From: a bacterium HR15
GTDB lineage: Bacteria > Armatimonadota > Fimbriimonadia > Fimbriimonadales > GBS-DC
Assembly: GCA_002898555.1 (NCBI GenBank)
Contig: BEHR01000002.1
Span: 93,816 to 157,815 of the forward strand
Direction of reading: 5' to 3'
Length of the DNA stretch: 64,000 nucleotides
Position 1 is the first letter of the stretch. Each line of letters begins with the position of its first letter. The notes under the pieces were generated by a model. That model saw only the letters and a program-made list of their open reading frames with translations. It was not told the DNA's origin and did not search any database. This document shows positions 16,052-24,212 of the stretch, piece after piece. The position numbers and the translations under genes were made by a program.

Positions 16052-17638
16052 ATGATGGATGCCTCTGGTGAATCTGGACAAAGCGATGTGCCGTGGCACG
16101 CCGACGAAGGATGGCTTGCGGAGCCTGTCTTCGATGATGTGCCCTTTGAGCAGAGTGGCTGGAAACCGATCGTAGAGGTGCTGGAGCGGGTTAATTTGGC
16201 AAAGGCACGCCTCCTGATTTCTATCTACGAGGCACAGGTGCGTTGCGCCTACCAGCGATATCGGGCGATTCGCGAGGAGGAGTTCGAGCGTTTCCATGCC
16301 GAACGACGCGAAGCGGAACAGCGCAACGATGCTCTTCGCGCCCAAATTCGCGAGGTAGAGCGTGCGATGGAACAGATACGCGCCCGCTGGCAGCCGAAGA
16401 TAAACGAGCTAAGTGAGCAGCTCTATCCTGCATGGCAGGATGCCTACACAAAGGCTGCCCAGGCGGGCATCAACTTGCGTGGCGACCCGCTAATGGACGA
16501 CACCAGCGAACCCTCCCCGGGCAGCCCAACGATACCTACTACTGAGTTGCTGTCTTCCGCCGGTCCCGCGGAACAGAGCCTGCCCACCATGTCAGCAGTA
16601 TCCGCTCGACAGCCCCCTCCTCTCACGCCTGCCGAGGTCATGCACGCTCAGAATCTGCCCAGCTATCAGGGCTATCTTATTCCCAAACCCGTTTGGGCGG
16701 TGCTGGTGGTGTTTGTCGGGCTGGGATTGGGATTTATTTTGTCGCTCACGACTGGGTTGATTGTGCCCGGTCAACCGCTGCGCGAGCCGTTGCCGGTCGT
16801 GCTCGCTTTGGTGGCCGGTGTGGCACTGACCTACCTCTGGGTACGCGCTTTGTGGGGCGCAACGGCGACCATTGCGGAGCTGTACCACCTGTTTGGTTGG
16901 CACGAAGGCAAAGCACATCGCGCCGCATGGAGCATAGGAACAGGGCTAATGCTGCTCATTCTTACGGCGGGTCTCTGGGGCTGGCTGCTACTGGGCATAG
17001 GGCGAGCCTCCGTCTCATCAAGCGGATGGATGCAGCTTGGTTTATGGGCGATTGCGCTACTGATGTTGCCCCTGCTCGCCTGCGCTATGCTGGAAGGCTT
17101 TTTGGAAGGGCGATATAAGCCCATCGGGCACTGGGTCGCCGCGTGCATCACACAACAGGAGCGCGAGCAGTTCCAGCGTGCGAGCGAAACTGAGAGTCGA
17201 AGCACGGAAGCGGGCGACTCCAACCTGCAGAACGCTGCCCGCATGGAGGAACCGCTGCCTACTTCAGCCGCATCTCCTGCACTTGCTGAAGCGGAGCGAG
17301 AGGCGTGGGTGTCGATCCGACGCTATCAAGCCCTCTCCCGTCAGTGTAACTACCTGAAAAGTGAGATGGAACAGGAGCTGATGCCCTATCGCGAGCAGAT
17401 CGAACAACTCAAAGCGGAGATGCGCCCGCGCTATCCCACACTCCCTCCGCATAGCCGCAACCGAATTGCTCTTGCGTATTGCCAATGGTTTCGGATGTAT
17501 CGCCTGTATCTGCATCATCTTGCGAACGCGCTACGCGAGTGTCAAGGCGGTGAGGAGCTGGCAGCCATTGTGCTGGAGCATCTGCGTCATCTTGCGAACA
17601 CACCACGCCAGTGTCAAGGCGGTGAGGAGATAGCTTGA
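16052..17638 (+). CDS. Coiled-coil polytopic membrane protein
   Basis: About 528 residues. A charged, helical N-terminal region (about 45-140, probable coiled coil) and a Pro/Ser-rich linker lead to four hydrophobic segments between about residues 215 and 350 (for example LVVFVGLGLGFILSL and LPVVLALVAGVALTYLW). A second helical region (about 410-480) and a C-terminal tandem repeat of 24 residues (LANALRECQGGEE / LANTPRQCQGGEE) follow. I do not recognise the family. The symmetric coil-membrane-coil plan suggests a scaffold, but this is speculation. The start could also be the second ATG at 16055. The stop lies 2 bp from the stop of convergent holB. Confidence 0.65.
   Translation: MMDASGESGQSDVPWHADEGWLAEPVFDDVPFEQSGWKPIVEVLERVNLAKARLLISIYEAQVRCAYQRYRAIREEEFERFHAERREAEQRNDALRAQIREVERAMEQIRARWQPKINELSEQLYPAWQDAYTKAAQAGINLRGDPLMDDTSEPSPGSPTIPTTELLSSAGPAEQSLPTMSAVSARQPPPLTPAEVMHAQNLPSYQGYLIPKPVWAVLVVFVGLGLGFILSLTTGLIVPGQPLREPLPVVLALVAGVALTYLWVRALWGATATIAELYHLFGWHEGKAHRAAWSIGTGLMLLILTAGLWGWLLLGIGRASVSSSGWMQLGLWAIALLMLPLLACAMLEGFLEGRYKPIGHWVAACITQQEREQFQRASETESRSTEAGDSNLQNAARMEEPLPTSAASPALAEAEREAWVSIRRYQALSRQCNYLKSEMEQELMPYREQIEQLKAEMRPRYPTLPPHSRNRIALAYCQWFRMYRLYLHHLANALRECQGGEELAAIVLEHLRHLANTPRQCQGGEEIA
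17511..17629 (+). repeat. 72-bp in-frame tandem repeat
   Basis: CATCTTGCGAAC...GTGTCAAGGCGGTGAGGAG occurs twice with 72-bp spacing, giving a 24-residue repeat at the C-terminus of the membrane protein, the second copy ending the gene. Confidence 0.8.
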
Positions 17639-17640
17639 TC

Positions 17641-18702
17641 CTATGGCTCGCTGAGCAGCTGGATAAACAGCGTTTCGGTGATAAGCTGCAAGTTCGCGTT
17701 GCGCAAAATGGCGCGCCGTGCCTCAATCAGCTGCGAGAGGTCTTGCAAGCGTTTGGCAGGTGGGAAACGGCGAGCGAGTTGAAGCAACGGCTCCCGATAT
17801 GCTTGGAACCGCAACGAATCGCCTTTCAGCTCCACAGCGAGGCTGTCGCGATACCAGCGCAGTAGATAGTCCAGTCCCATCGCAAGTGCGCCCCGTGCAG
17901 ACCGATCGGGTGCGCTTGCCTCCAGCCGCTTGCACAGTTCCCGGAACTGCTCAGCAAGGCGCAAAGCGTCTTCCAGCGGCGCGTGCCCCAGCTGCGCAAA
18001 GAGAGCCAGCAACGCTTCCAACGCCTGCAGCTCACCATTTACCTCTCGCCCCACATTCGTTGCCATCCCCTGTGCCCAACGGAGGGCGTGTCCGGGCGCG
18101 CCCTCGGCAAGCTCGGCAAGCCGATGTGCCTGTTCAGGTTCCAGGCCGAAACGCGCCTGCAAGCGCGATGCCAACCCATCCACGGGCAGCGTCGCCAATC
18201 GCACGATGCGGCAGCGCGAGCGAATGGTGGGCAGCAACCAATCGGTGGCGGGGGCGGTGAGCAGGAAACTGGCGTACGGAGGTGGCTCCTCCAGCGTTTT
18301 GAGCAGCGCGTTCGCCGCGGCGGGGTTCAACTTGTGTGCTTCTTCCAGAATCACGAAGCGACACGGCGCAACAGTAGGGGCAAAGCCCAGCCACGAGCGC
18401 GTCTCGCGAACGGCATCGATCTTAATCTGGTCGGGATCGGGCTGTAAAGTGCGCAGGTCAGGATGTTGACCCTCGTCCGACCAGAGCAGGCAGACCGCAC
18501 AGGCGTTGCAATGCCCGGCAGAGGTGTGGTTCGGACACATCCATGCGGCTGCCAAAGAGCGCGCCAGTGTGCGCTTGCCTACCCCCTCCACGCCCACAAT
18601 CAGCAGCGCATGCGGTGGCGCAGGGCGATGCAGCAAACGCTGCAGCCCCTCTACTGTCGCCTCAGGTGCCAGCCACAACTCTGTTAGCGGAATCGGTCGC
18701 AT
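17641..18702 (-). CDS. holB: DNA polymerase III subunit delta'
   Basis: A 353-residue clamp-loader subunit. P-loop GVEGVGKRT (about 36-44), zinc-binding cysteines in the CxxCAVC segment (about 65-71), Walker-B-like ILEEAHKLNP, the conserved NALLKTLEEPP and the SRC motif in IRSRCRIVRL identify it as the delta'/DnaX family. The intact Walker A lysine and SRC leave both delta' and tau/gamma-like possible, but the length and lack of a C-terminal extension favour delta'. It functions in loading the beta clamp. The ATG has AAGAGG close upstream. Confidence 0.88.
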   Translation of the reverse strand: MRPIPLTELWLAPEATVEGLQRLLHRPAPPHALLIVGVEGVGKRTLARSLAAAWMCPNHTSAGHCNACAVCLLWSDEGQHPDLRTLQPDPDQIKIDAVRETRSWLGFAPTVAPCRFVILEEAHKLNPAAANALLKTLEEPPPYASFLLTAPATDWLLPTIRSRCRIVRLATLPVDGLASRLQARFGLEPEQAHRLAELAEGAPGHALRWAQGMATNVGREVNGELQALEALLALFAQLGHAPLEDALRLAEQFRELCKRLEASAPDRSARGALAMGLDYLLRWYRDSLAVELKGDSLRFQAYREPLLQLARRFPPAKRLQDLSQLIEARRAILRNANLQLITETLFIQLLSEP

Positions 18703-18810
18703 CCTCTTGCCTGTAGCAGAACTAAATGCCCTGCCTTATTCAGAAGCCTGCTATGCCCGTTAGCAGCGATGCGATCATCACCTCTCTACCCTGGCGTAGC
18801 ACACGGAGAA

Positions 18811-18816
18811 ATTGTA
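18811..18816 (-). promoter_or_regulatory. -10 box TACAAT for holB
   Basis: On the minus strand GCGGGTACAAT, 108 bp upstream of the holB ATG. The GGG before the hexamer fits the local pattern. It is divergent from the promoter at 18863. Confidence 0.4.
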
Positions 18817-18862
18817 CCCGCATGGCTAAGCGGGGATCTAACAGGTTCGATGGCGCGGGAGG

Positions 18863-18868
18863 TATAAT
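18863..18868 (+). promoter_or_regulatory. -10 box TATAAT, leaderless start of NAPRTase gene
   Basis: GGGAGGTATAAT ends only 9 nt before the ATG at 18878, so transcription should start 1-3 nt before the start codon. No room remains for a ribosome-binding site. Confidence 0.6.
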
Positions 18869-18877
18869 CTTTTTTTG

Positions 18878-20248
18878 ATGTCCCGATTTGACGGCAGGCG
18901 ATTAGAAGCAGCGGGGCTGGGCTTTCTTGATTGGGATGGATTGCGACAGGCTAACTATTCAGACCGCTATTTCTGGAACGGTGCACGCATTTTGAGCGTG
19001 CTATCACAGGAAGGCTATCGCTTTGCGGGCTACTCGGCTCGCCTCGCTGCGATGGGACGCGCTCCTACTCCCCATGTGCCCACAGGCGACCTGCGCGTGG
19101 AGATGCAATGGTTTCCCCGACGCCAACCGTTTACCGTGGTCGCAGGCGTGGATGTTGCACTGGCGATCTTGCAACAATGCACAGGCTACTGGGTGGATGA
19201 GCACACCTTCATTAACACGGCACACGAACTGGAAGTTGAAGCGGTTCACGACGGTGACATCGCTCCCTACGAGGGCAACCCACTGCAGGTATCGCCTGTG
19301 CTGCGCGTGCGCGGACGCTATCGCGACTTCGCTGTGCTGGAGACGCCGACGCTGGGGGTGTTGACCCGTGCCAGTCGCATCGCGACGAACACCTATCGCA
19401 TGATGGAAGCATCCCAGGGGAAGCCAATTCTCTTTTTCCCTGCCCGCTTCGACCTGCCCGCCACGCAAGCCATCGACGGCTACGCCTATTATATCGGGGT
19501 GCAACGCTATAACGCGGATACTGGGCAGCAGGCTCCTGCCATTGTATCCACTCCTGCGCAAGCATCGCTATGGAACGGTCGTGCGGGCGGCACAGTGGCA
19601 CACGCGATGATTGCCACCTTTCTGGGTGACACGGTGGAATTGATGTTGCAGTTTGCCCGCATCCTGCCGCCCGATGTGCCTCGTATTGCCCTGGTGGACT
19701 TCGATAACGACTGTATCCCCACCGCTTTAGCGGTGGCACGCGCCTTCTTTGAGCGGTATCGGCAGGCGGTGGAACGCAAGGATGAGGAGAGCGCACGGCG
19801 CTACCTCCTCTATGGTGTCCGTGTCGATACAGCTGCCGAGCTACGCGACAAGAGCCTGCAGCACCTGCCCGATTCGCCCGACCTCTATGGGGTCAATCCA
19901 CGCTTGATGTTCACGCTGCGCGAGGCCCTGGATAGGGCGTGGCAATCGTGGGGGTTGCCGCCCGAATGGCGTATGCGGGCTGCTGAATGGTGTCGGCAAA
20001 TTAAAATCGTCGCGACGGGCGGATTCAACGAGCGGCGCATCCGCGAGTTCGAAGCACAGGGCGCACCCGTCGACATCTATGGTGTCGGCTCCGCCTTTTT
20101 CAGCAACAGTAGCATAGAGGGCACGAACACCGACTACACCGCCGATGTGGTGCGCGTGGAGATCGAGGGTGAATGGCTCCCGCTCGCCAAAGAGGGGCGC
20201 GCCCCCAGCAACAACCCCCTGCTGGAACCTGTTCACTGGGAGCCTTAG
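18878..20248 (+). CDS. pncB: Nicotinate phosphoribosyltransferase-like protein
   Basis: 456 residues of the NAPRTase/NAMPT fold: TNTYRMMEA, GTVAHAMIATFLGD with the catalytic-loop histidine, LVDFDNDC, GVRVDT, and the phosphate-binding IVATGGFNERRI and DIYGVGSAFF segments are all present. It makes nicotinate mononucleotide from nicotinate and PRPP for NAD salvage. The gene symbol is by family; the sequence is closer to the shorter bacterial/archaeal branch than to E. coli PncB. The start is at ATG 18878 (a TTG at 18875 is possible), apparently leaderless. A hairpin region follows the stop. Confidence 0.85.
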   Translation: MSRFDGRRLEAAGLGFLDWDGLRQANYSDRYFWNGARILSVLSQEGYRFAGYSARLAAMGRAPTPHVPTGDLRVEMQWFPRRQPFTVVAGVDVALAILQQCTGYWVDEHTFINTAHELEVEAVHDGDIAPYEGNPLQVSPVLRVRGRYRDFAVLETPTLGVLTRASRIATNTYRMMEASQGKPILFFPARFDLPATQAIDGYAYYIGVQRYNADTGQQAPAIVSTPAQASLWNGRAGGTVAHAMIATFLGDTVELMLQFARILPPDVPRIALVDFDNDCIPTALAVARAFFERYRQAVERKDEESARRYLLYGVRVDTAAELRDKSLQHLPDSPDLYGVNPRLMFTLREALDRAWQSWGLPPEWRMRAAEWCRQIKIVATGGFNERRIREFEAQGAPVDIYGVGSAFFSNSSIEGTNTDYTADVVRVEIEGEWLPLAKEGRAPSNNPLLEPVHWEP

Positions 20249-20297
20249 GAAACTAAGAGGGATTTAGATAATCACCGTATACAATCACCAGCCAGAT

Positions 20298-20333
20298 GTT
20301 AGCACACTCAGACCCTGAGTGTGATGTGCTAAC
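20298..20333 (+). repeat. Interrupted palindrome downstream of NAPRTase gene
   Basis: GTTAGC-ACACTCA-GACCC-TGAGTGT-GATGT-GCTAAC. A perfect 7-bp inner stem and 6-bp outer stem are separated by a 5-nt bulge on one side. It superficially resembles a HrcA (CIRCE) operator, but no chaperone gene is adjacent. Confidence 0.55.
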
Positions 20334-20337
20334 CAAT

Positions 20338-20358
20338 GCCTCCCGTGAGGGCGTTTTT
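20338..20358 (+). terminator. Probable intrinsic terminator
   Basis: GCCTC-CCGT-GAGGGC followed by GTTTTTA. The stem is short with one bulge, but the T-run supports termination after the NAPRTase gene. Confidence 0.45.
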
Positions 20359-20385
20359 AGCGAAGGTTTTCGCCCATCCGATAGA

Positions 20386-20411
20386 GGCTCTTCGTTGCGC
20401 TCAGAATGATA
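20386..20411 (-). repeat. Dispersed repeat TTCTGAGCGNARCGA(R)GA
   Basis: On the minus strand ATTCTGAGCGCAACGAAGAG. A related copy lies on the plus strand at 24174-24197 between pilM and pilN. It is a small intergenic repeat of unknown role. Confidence 0.5.
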
Positions 20412-20414
20412 GGC

Positions 20415-21710
20415 TTAGCGACTTTCAGGTCGCTTCATGGCGCGCGCTCCCTTCTGCACGCCCGCCATGATGGTTTCACCCAGCTCCGCGCCGTTGAAAG
20501 AGACGGTTGCCTCGTAGCCACCCTTTTCATACTCCTCGCGCGTGAGGATGTAGCCGATCCACTCGTTGACCAGCGCGACTGGGGCAACATACCGAAAACC
20601 CTGTGCCTGCCCGATGCGTCGCGCCTCCAGCCCCAGCGCGGTGATGGGTTCCCCTGGAAAGCCGACCAGCAGCAGCTCGCCCAGTGCAAGTAACGACACA
20701 GGCGCTTGTGGCGGTACAATCTGGCGCACCAGCTCGTTCAGCAGGCTTTCGGGCACTTTGTATTCACGCCCGGCCGATTGCTGGAACTCTGGGTGCGGGC
20801 GCGGTGGTGGCAGCGTCACCATCTGCTGGTGAGCCAAGAGGCGTGGCTTGGTCGGTTTCACGCTTTGCAACAGGCGCAACGCGTCATTCTTCAAGCGGTT
20901 GCCGTAGCGCTGTACGCGCTCGTGCTCTGTTTTGCCCTCATCGGCAACGGGCGACACATCGCCCTGCGCCCCGTTCAGATAGAGCGCCACTGCCTCATTG
21001 CCCAGTACGGCTTCCAGCCCGTTCTGCAGCACGCCAGGAAACTCAGCCGATACCTCCATCATGGTGTGGGAATAGATGGTGGGGTGTGCCGCATAGACGA
21101 CCAGCACGGCGATCGGCTTGTTCGTCGGGGTGTTAATCCGCGCGACGGTCATCGTGGGGTCGGTGATATTGCGCCCGCGCCGATTGCGGTTCAGCCCTGG
21201 GAGAGGCTCGGCATAGAGAGCAAGGCGTGCCGGTTGCATGCGTGCCTGTGCTTGCCGAATCGCTTCGCTTACTCGTGCCGCCGTGAAGCGCAAAAACTCC
21301 GGCACAAAGGTCGCCACCCCCGGAATAGGGAAGCGCATTCGCTCGTTCATGCCCATCGCGTCGGGGGCACAGTGTGTGTGGCTGGCAGCCAGAAAGAGTT
21401 GGTGCGGTTGCAAACCCGTCGCCTTCAGCACCTCACGGGTCAAACTCCCGGGCACAAGGAGGTGATCCAGCGCGACGATGACCGCCTGTTGGCTGCCCAC
21501 TTGCAACGCCAACGCACGGGCATAGAGAGGGTCATGCACGCCGGTCGGCGGCATATTGAGCCGCGCACCATACCCACCCAACTGCACCCGAATTCTCTGG
21601 ATGTCGGGCGTGATGTCTATCTTTGCTGCACCTGCCTGCCAAGTCGACTGCCGCTGCACAAAGAGATATATTAGGCGCAGCAGGGTCCTTTCCTGCAAAA
21701 TCCCCGCCAT
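20415..21710 (-). CDS. Neutral/alkaline ceramidase-like protein
   Basis: About 431 residues from the chosen ATG. WQAGAAKIDITP near the N-terminus, GVHDPLYARALAL, the metal-site-like LAASHTHCAPDA and LNGAQGDVSPV match the N-terminal domain of neutral ceramidases (PF04734). Many bacterial members are putative amidohydrolases of unknown substrate. The start is uncertain: no clear ribosome-binding site is seen, the frame is open to 21869, and a TTG at about 21728 is another candidate. No classical signal peptide is obvious. It is divergent from the pilus operon. Confidence 0.78.
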   Translation of the reverse strand: MAGILQERTLLRLIYLFVQRQSTWQAGAAKIDITPDIQRIRVQLGGYGARLNMPPTGVHDPLYARALALQVGSQQAVIVALDHLLVPGSLTREVLKATGLQPHQLFLAASHTHCAPDAMGMNERMRFPIPGVATFVPEFLRFTAARVSEAIRQAQARMQPARLALYAEPLPGLNRNRRGRNITDPTMTVARINTPTNKPIAVLVVYAAHPTIYSHTMMEVSAEFPGVLQNGLEAVLGNEAVALYLNGAQGDVSPVADEGKTEHERVQRYGNRLKNDALRLLQSVKPTKPRLLAHQQMVTLPPPRPHPEFQQSAGREYKVPESLLNELVRQIVPPQAPVSLLALGELLLVGFPGEPITALGLEARRIGQAQGFRYVAPVALVNEWIGYILTREEYEKGGYEATVSFNGAELGETIMAGVQKGARAMKRPESR

Positions 21711-21792
21711 TTTGCCGATAATCAAAGCGCGAACGGTGAGTAGCGCGTGGCAGTCAGTTCTACTCGCCAGGTAAGACAGGGAGGCAGAGCGC

Positions 21793-22608
21793 ATGTATGA
21801 GGCGTATTGGGGTTTAGTGGAGCCACCGTTCACGCTCACGCCCGATCCGCGTTTCCTGTACATGAGCAAGGAACACGAGGACGCGCTGGTGATGCTGCAT
21901 TACACCATTACGCGCAATCGGGGCGCGGGCATGTTGGTGGGCGATATTGGGCTGGGCAAGACCACGCTCAGCCGCAAACTGCTGGAACTGCTCGACCCAG
22001 TGGAGTATAAAATCGTGCTGATTGTGAACCCCGTGCTGACCCCCATCCAGTTGCTGCAGGAAATTTTGCATCAGCTGGGCATCCCCACCCAGAATCGCAA
22101 TCGGCAGGTGTTGGTGCAGAACCTTTTCGATCACCTGATTCAGCTCTATGAGCATGGGCAGCGGGTGGTGCTGATTGTGGACGAGGCACATCTCATCCGT
22201 TCACCCGCTACCTTTGAGGAGCTGCGCCTGCTACTCAACTGTCAGATGAATGACCAGTTTTTAATGAGCTTGTTGCTACTGGGTCAACTGGAGCTGCGCA
22301 AAAAGATTGAGCGCGTTCCTGCCCTCAAGCAGCGGCTGGCGGTACGCCATCAATTGAAGCCGTTAGACCAGCAGGAGACCGCCGCGATGATCGAGTTTCG
22401 CTTGCGCACGGCGGGCTATGCGGGCGAGCGTATCCCCTTCACGCCCGACGCCCTGTATGAACTCTACCAATACACGGGGGGCTACCCGCGCTTGATCTGC
22501 CAACTCGCCGATAACGCGCTGATGATTGGAATGGCGGAGCGAGCCAACCAGATCGACGGCTTCCTGATGCACAGCGTGATTATGGACTTCGAAGGCAAGG
22601 AGTGGTGA
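21793..22608 (+). CDS. ExeA-like AAA ATPase of pilus locus
   Basis: A 271-residue ATPase. MYEAYWGLVEPPFTLTPDP at the N-terminus is the family hallmark, followed by Walker A GDIGLGKTT, Walker B VVLIVDEAH and an arginine-rich sensor region (LKQRLAVRHQLKPLD). ExeA/GspA-type ATPases help install the secretin through the cell wall in type II secretion. Here there is no peptidoglycan-binding domain, only the ATPase. It begins the operon that leads to pilM-Q. GGGAGG precedes the ATG, and the next gene starts 1 bp after the stop. Confidence 0.88.
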   Translation: MYEAYWGLVEPPFTLTPDPRFLYMSKEHEDALVMLHYTITRNRGAGMLVGDIGLGKTTLSRKLLELLDPVEYKIVLIVNPVLTPIQLLQEILHQLGIPTQNRNRQVLVQNLFDHLIQLYEHGQRVVLIVDEAHLIRSPATFEELRLLLNCQMNDQFLMSLLLLGQLELRKKIERVPALKQRLAVRHQLKPLDQQETAAMIEFRLRTAGYAGERIPFTPDALYELYQYTGGYPRLICQLADNALMIGMAERANQIDGFLMHSVIMDFEGKEW

Positions 22609-22609
22609 T

Positions 22610-23041
22610 ATGAATCTGGTCGATGCCATTCGGAAAGCCTCACAGCAGCCGCGTGCGTCGCAGCCAGAGCGACGGGTAGTATCCTACTCGCTCGGCGATG
22701 AGTCCATTTCAGACAAAGCGGGGGCAACGCCCGACGCCCAGCAGCTGCAAACGGTACATTTCGAAGTGCGGCTCACCAACCAGCAGCTTCATGATTTACT
22801 TGGCTGGCTGGCACGCACCATTCACCCCGTGATGACCCTGCAAGAGGCAGCGCACTACCTGCGCTTGCGCAAGGCGGAGCTGGAGGTGTTGGCTGAACAG
22901 GGTGTGATCCCTGCGTTTAAGGTTGATGGGCGGTGGCGGTTCCTGAAAAATGCGCTGGACGAATGGATGTTGCTTCAAAAAGCCAGTGAGTTCAGCAGCC
23001 ACCATTCAGAGCCCCAGAAGGAGGAGAGTCATGCCGCGTAG
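22610..23041 (+). CDS. Excisionase-type helix-turn-helix protein in pilus operon
   Basis: 143 residues. The C-terminal part (about 76-125; VMTLQEAAHYLRLRKAELEVL...IPAFKVDGRWRFLKNALDEW) is a MerR/excisionase-like winged HTH of the HTH_17 type. The N-terminal about 70 residues are polar and unassigned. It is sandwiched between an ExeA-like ATPase and pilM (11-bp overlap), so it is probably cotranslated. It might regulate the operon, or act as a structural adaptor that reuses this fold. No evidence decides between these. Confidence 0.75.
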   Translation: MNLVDAIRKASQQPRASQPERRVVSYSLGDESISDKAGATPDAQQLQTVHFEVRLTNQQLHDLLGWLARTIHPVMTLQEAAHYLRLRKAELEVLAEQGVIPAFKVDGRWRFLKNALDEWMLLQKASEFSSHHSEPQKEESHAA

Positions 23042-24158
23042 GAACAAACCGATTCTGGCAATGGATATGGGCAGCACAAGCCTGAAGCTCTGTATTGGAA
23101 CGCTCACCCCGAGCGGGTTTACGGTGGAGCGTCTCCTCGAAGTACCCTTGCCACCCAATGCCCTCCGTGAAGGGTTAGTGTTGGAACCCGATACAGTGGC
23201 GCGTGCCTTGCGCACGGCACTTCATCAGGCAGGCGTGCGTCCGCGATCGGCACTCGTCGCGGTGGGTGGTCCGCAGACCACAGCGCGTCCCGTGCGTTTA
23301 CCGCCGATGACCCCTGAGGTACTGCGCAAGTCGATACAGTTCGAGGCGGCACGCTACTTGCCCTCCGCCACGGAAGAGCATCTCATCGGCTTCGAAATCC
23401 TGCACAGCGCAGAAGATTACTTAGAAGTGTTGCTGGTCGCTGCGCCGCGCTCCACGGTGGACAGCGTGATGAGCACGATCGAGCACGCAGGCGTGGAGGT
23501 GGAACTGGTCGAGATTCAGCCGTTTGCCAGCTTGCGCACAGTGCATGCTCTGTGGCAGGATCGCATGCCTTATGTATTCGCGCTGCTGGATATTGGGGGC
23601 AACCATACCCAAATCAGCGTGGTGCGACGCGGCACCCTTGCCCTTACGCGCTATATCCCCATCGCGGGCGAGACACTAACCGCCGCATTGAAAGGCTACT
23701 TCCACTTCTCGGATGAGGAAGTGAACCATGTTAAGCGTGCCCTCCATCTGGAAGAGTTGCTGCAGACTGGCACACCGCAGGAAAACCCGCCGCTCCGACT
23801 GGTGCAACCGATTTTGGACGAACTTATTCGTGAGATTCGCCGCTCGCTGAACTACTATCAATCGCAGGTGCAGGCGAAGAACGCGCATGAGGGGCGCATC
23901 GAGACACTGGTCTTAACGGGTGGCGGTGCGCTGATGCGGGGTATCGCACCCTACTTCGAGCATCGATTGGGTATCCCCACCCAGTTGTTCAACCCATTCG
24001 AACAGGATTCGGTCTACCTGCAAGCGGAGCAGGTTCATCCTGACCAGCGCGAGCAGGGCGCCCAGTGGGTCGTGGCGCTGGGCACCGCTCTTGCTCCCCT
24101 GGAGCAACAATACCCATTTGCCCTGACCGAGGCGCCCCTCGAAACCCAGGCGGCTTGA
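23031..24158 (+). CDS. pilM: Type IV pilus assembly protein PilM
   Basis: 375 residues of the actin/FtsA-like fold. LAMDMGSTSLKLCIG (phosphate 1), LLDIGGNHTQISVV (phosphate 2) and LVLTGGGALMRGI (adenosine) are the three nucleotide-binding motifs. PilM binds the cytoplasmic N-terminus of PilN and links the inner-membrane platform. The start is ATG 23031 with AAGGAGGAG upstream; an earlier in-frame codon lacks one. It overlaps the preceding HTH gene by 11 bp. Confidence 0.93.
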   Translation: MPRRNKPILAMDMGSTSLKLCIGTLTPSGFTVERLLEVPLPPNALREGLVLEPDTVARALRTALHQAGVRPRSALVAVGGPQTTARPVRLPPMTPEVLRKSIQFEAARYLPSATEEHLIGFEILHSAEDYLEVLLVAAPRSTVDSVMSTIEHAGVEVELVEIQPFASLRTVHALWQDRMPYVFALLDIGGNHTQISVVRRGTLALTRYIPIAGETLTAALKGYFHFSDEEVNHVKRALHLEELLQTGTPQENPPLRLVQPILDELIREIRRSLNYYQSQVQAKNAHEGRIETLVLTGGGALMRGIAPYFEHRLGIPTQLFNPFEQDSVYLQAEQVHPDQREQGAQWVVALGTALAPLEQQYPFALTEAPLETQAA

Positions 24159-24173
24159 ACCTGTCGCAGGGGG

Positions 24174-24197
24174 TTATTCTGAGCGGAGCGAGGAATC
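24174..24197 (+). repeat. Dispersed repeat TTCTGAGCGNARCGA(R)GA
   Basis: TTCTGAGCGGAGCGAGGAATC in the 54-bp gap between pilM and pilN; partner copy on the opposite strand at 20386-20411. Confidence 0.5.
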
Positions 24198-24212
24198 GCT
24201 GGAGGTGATTTG

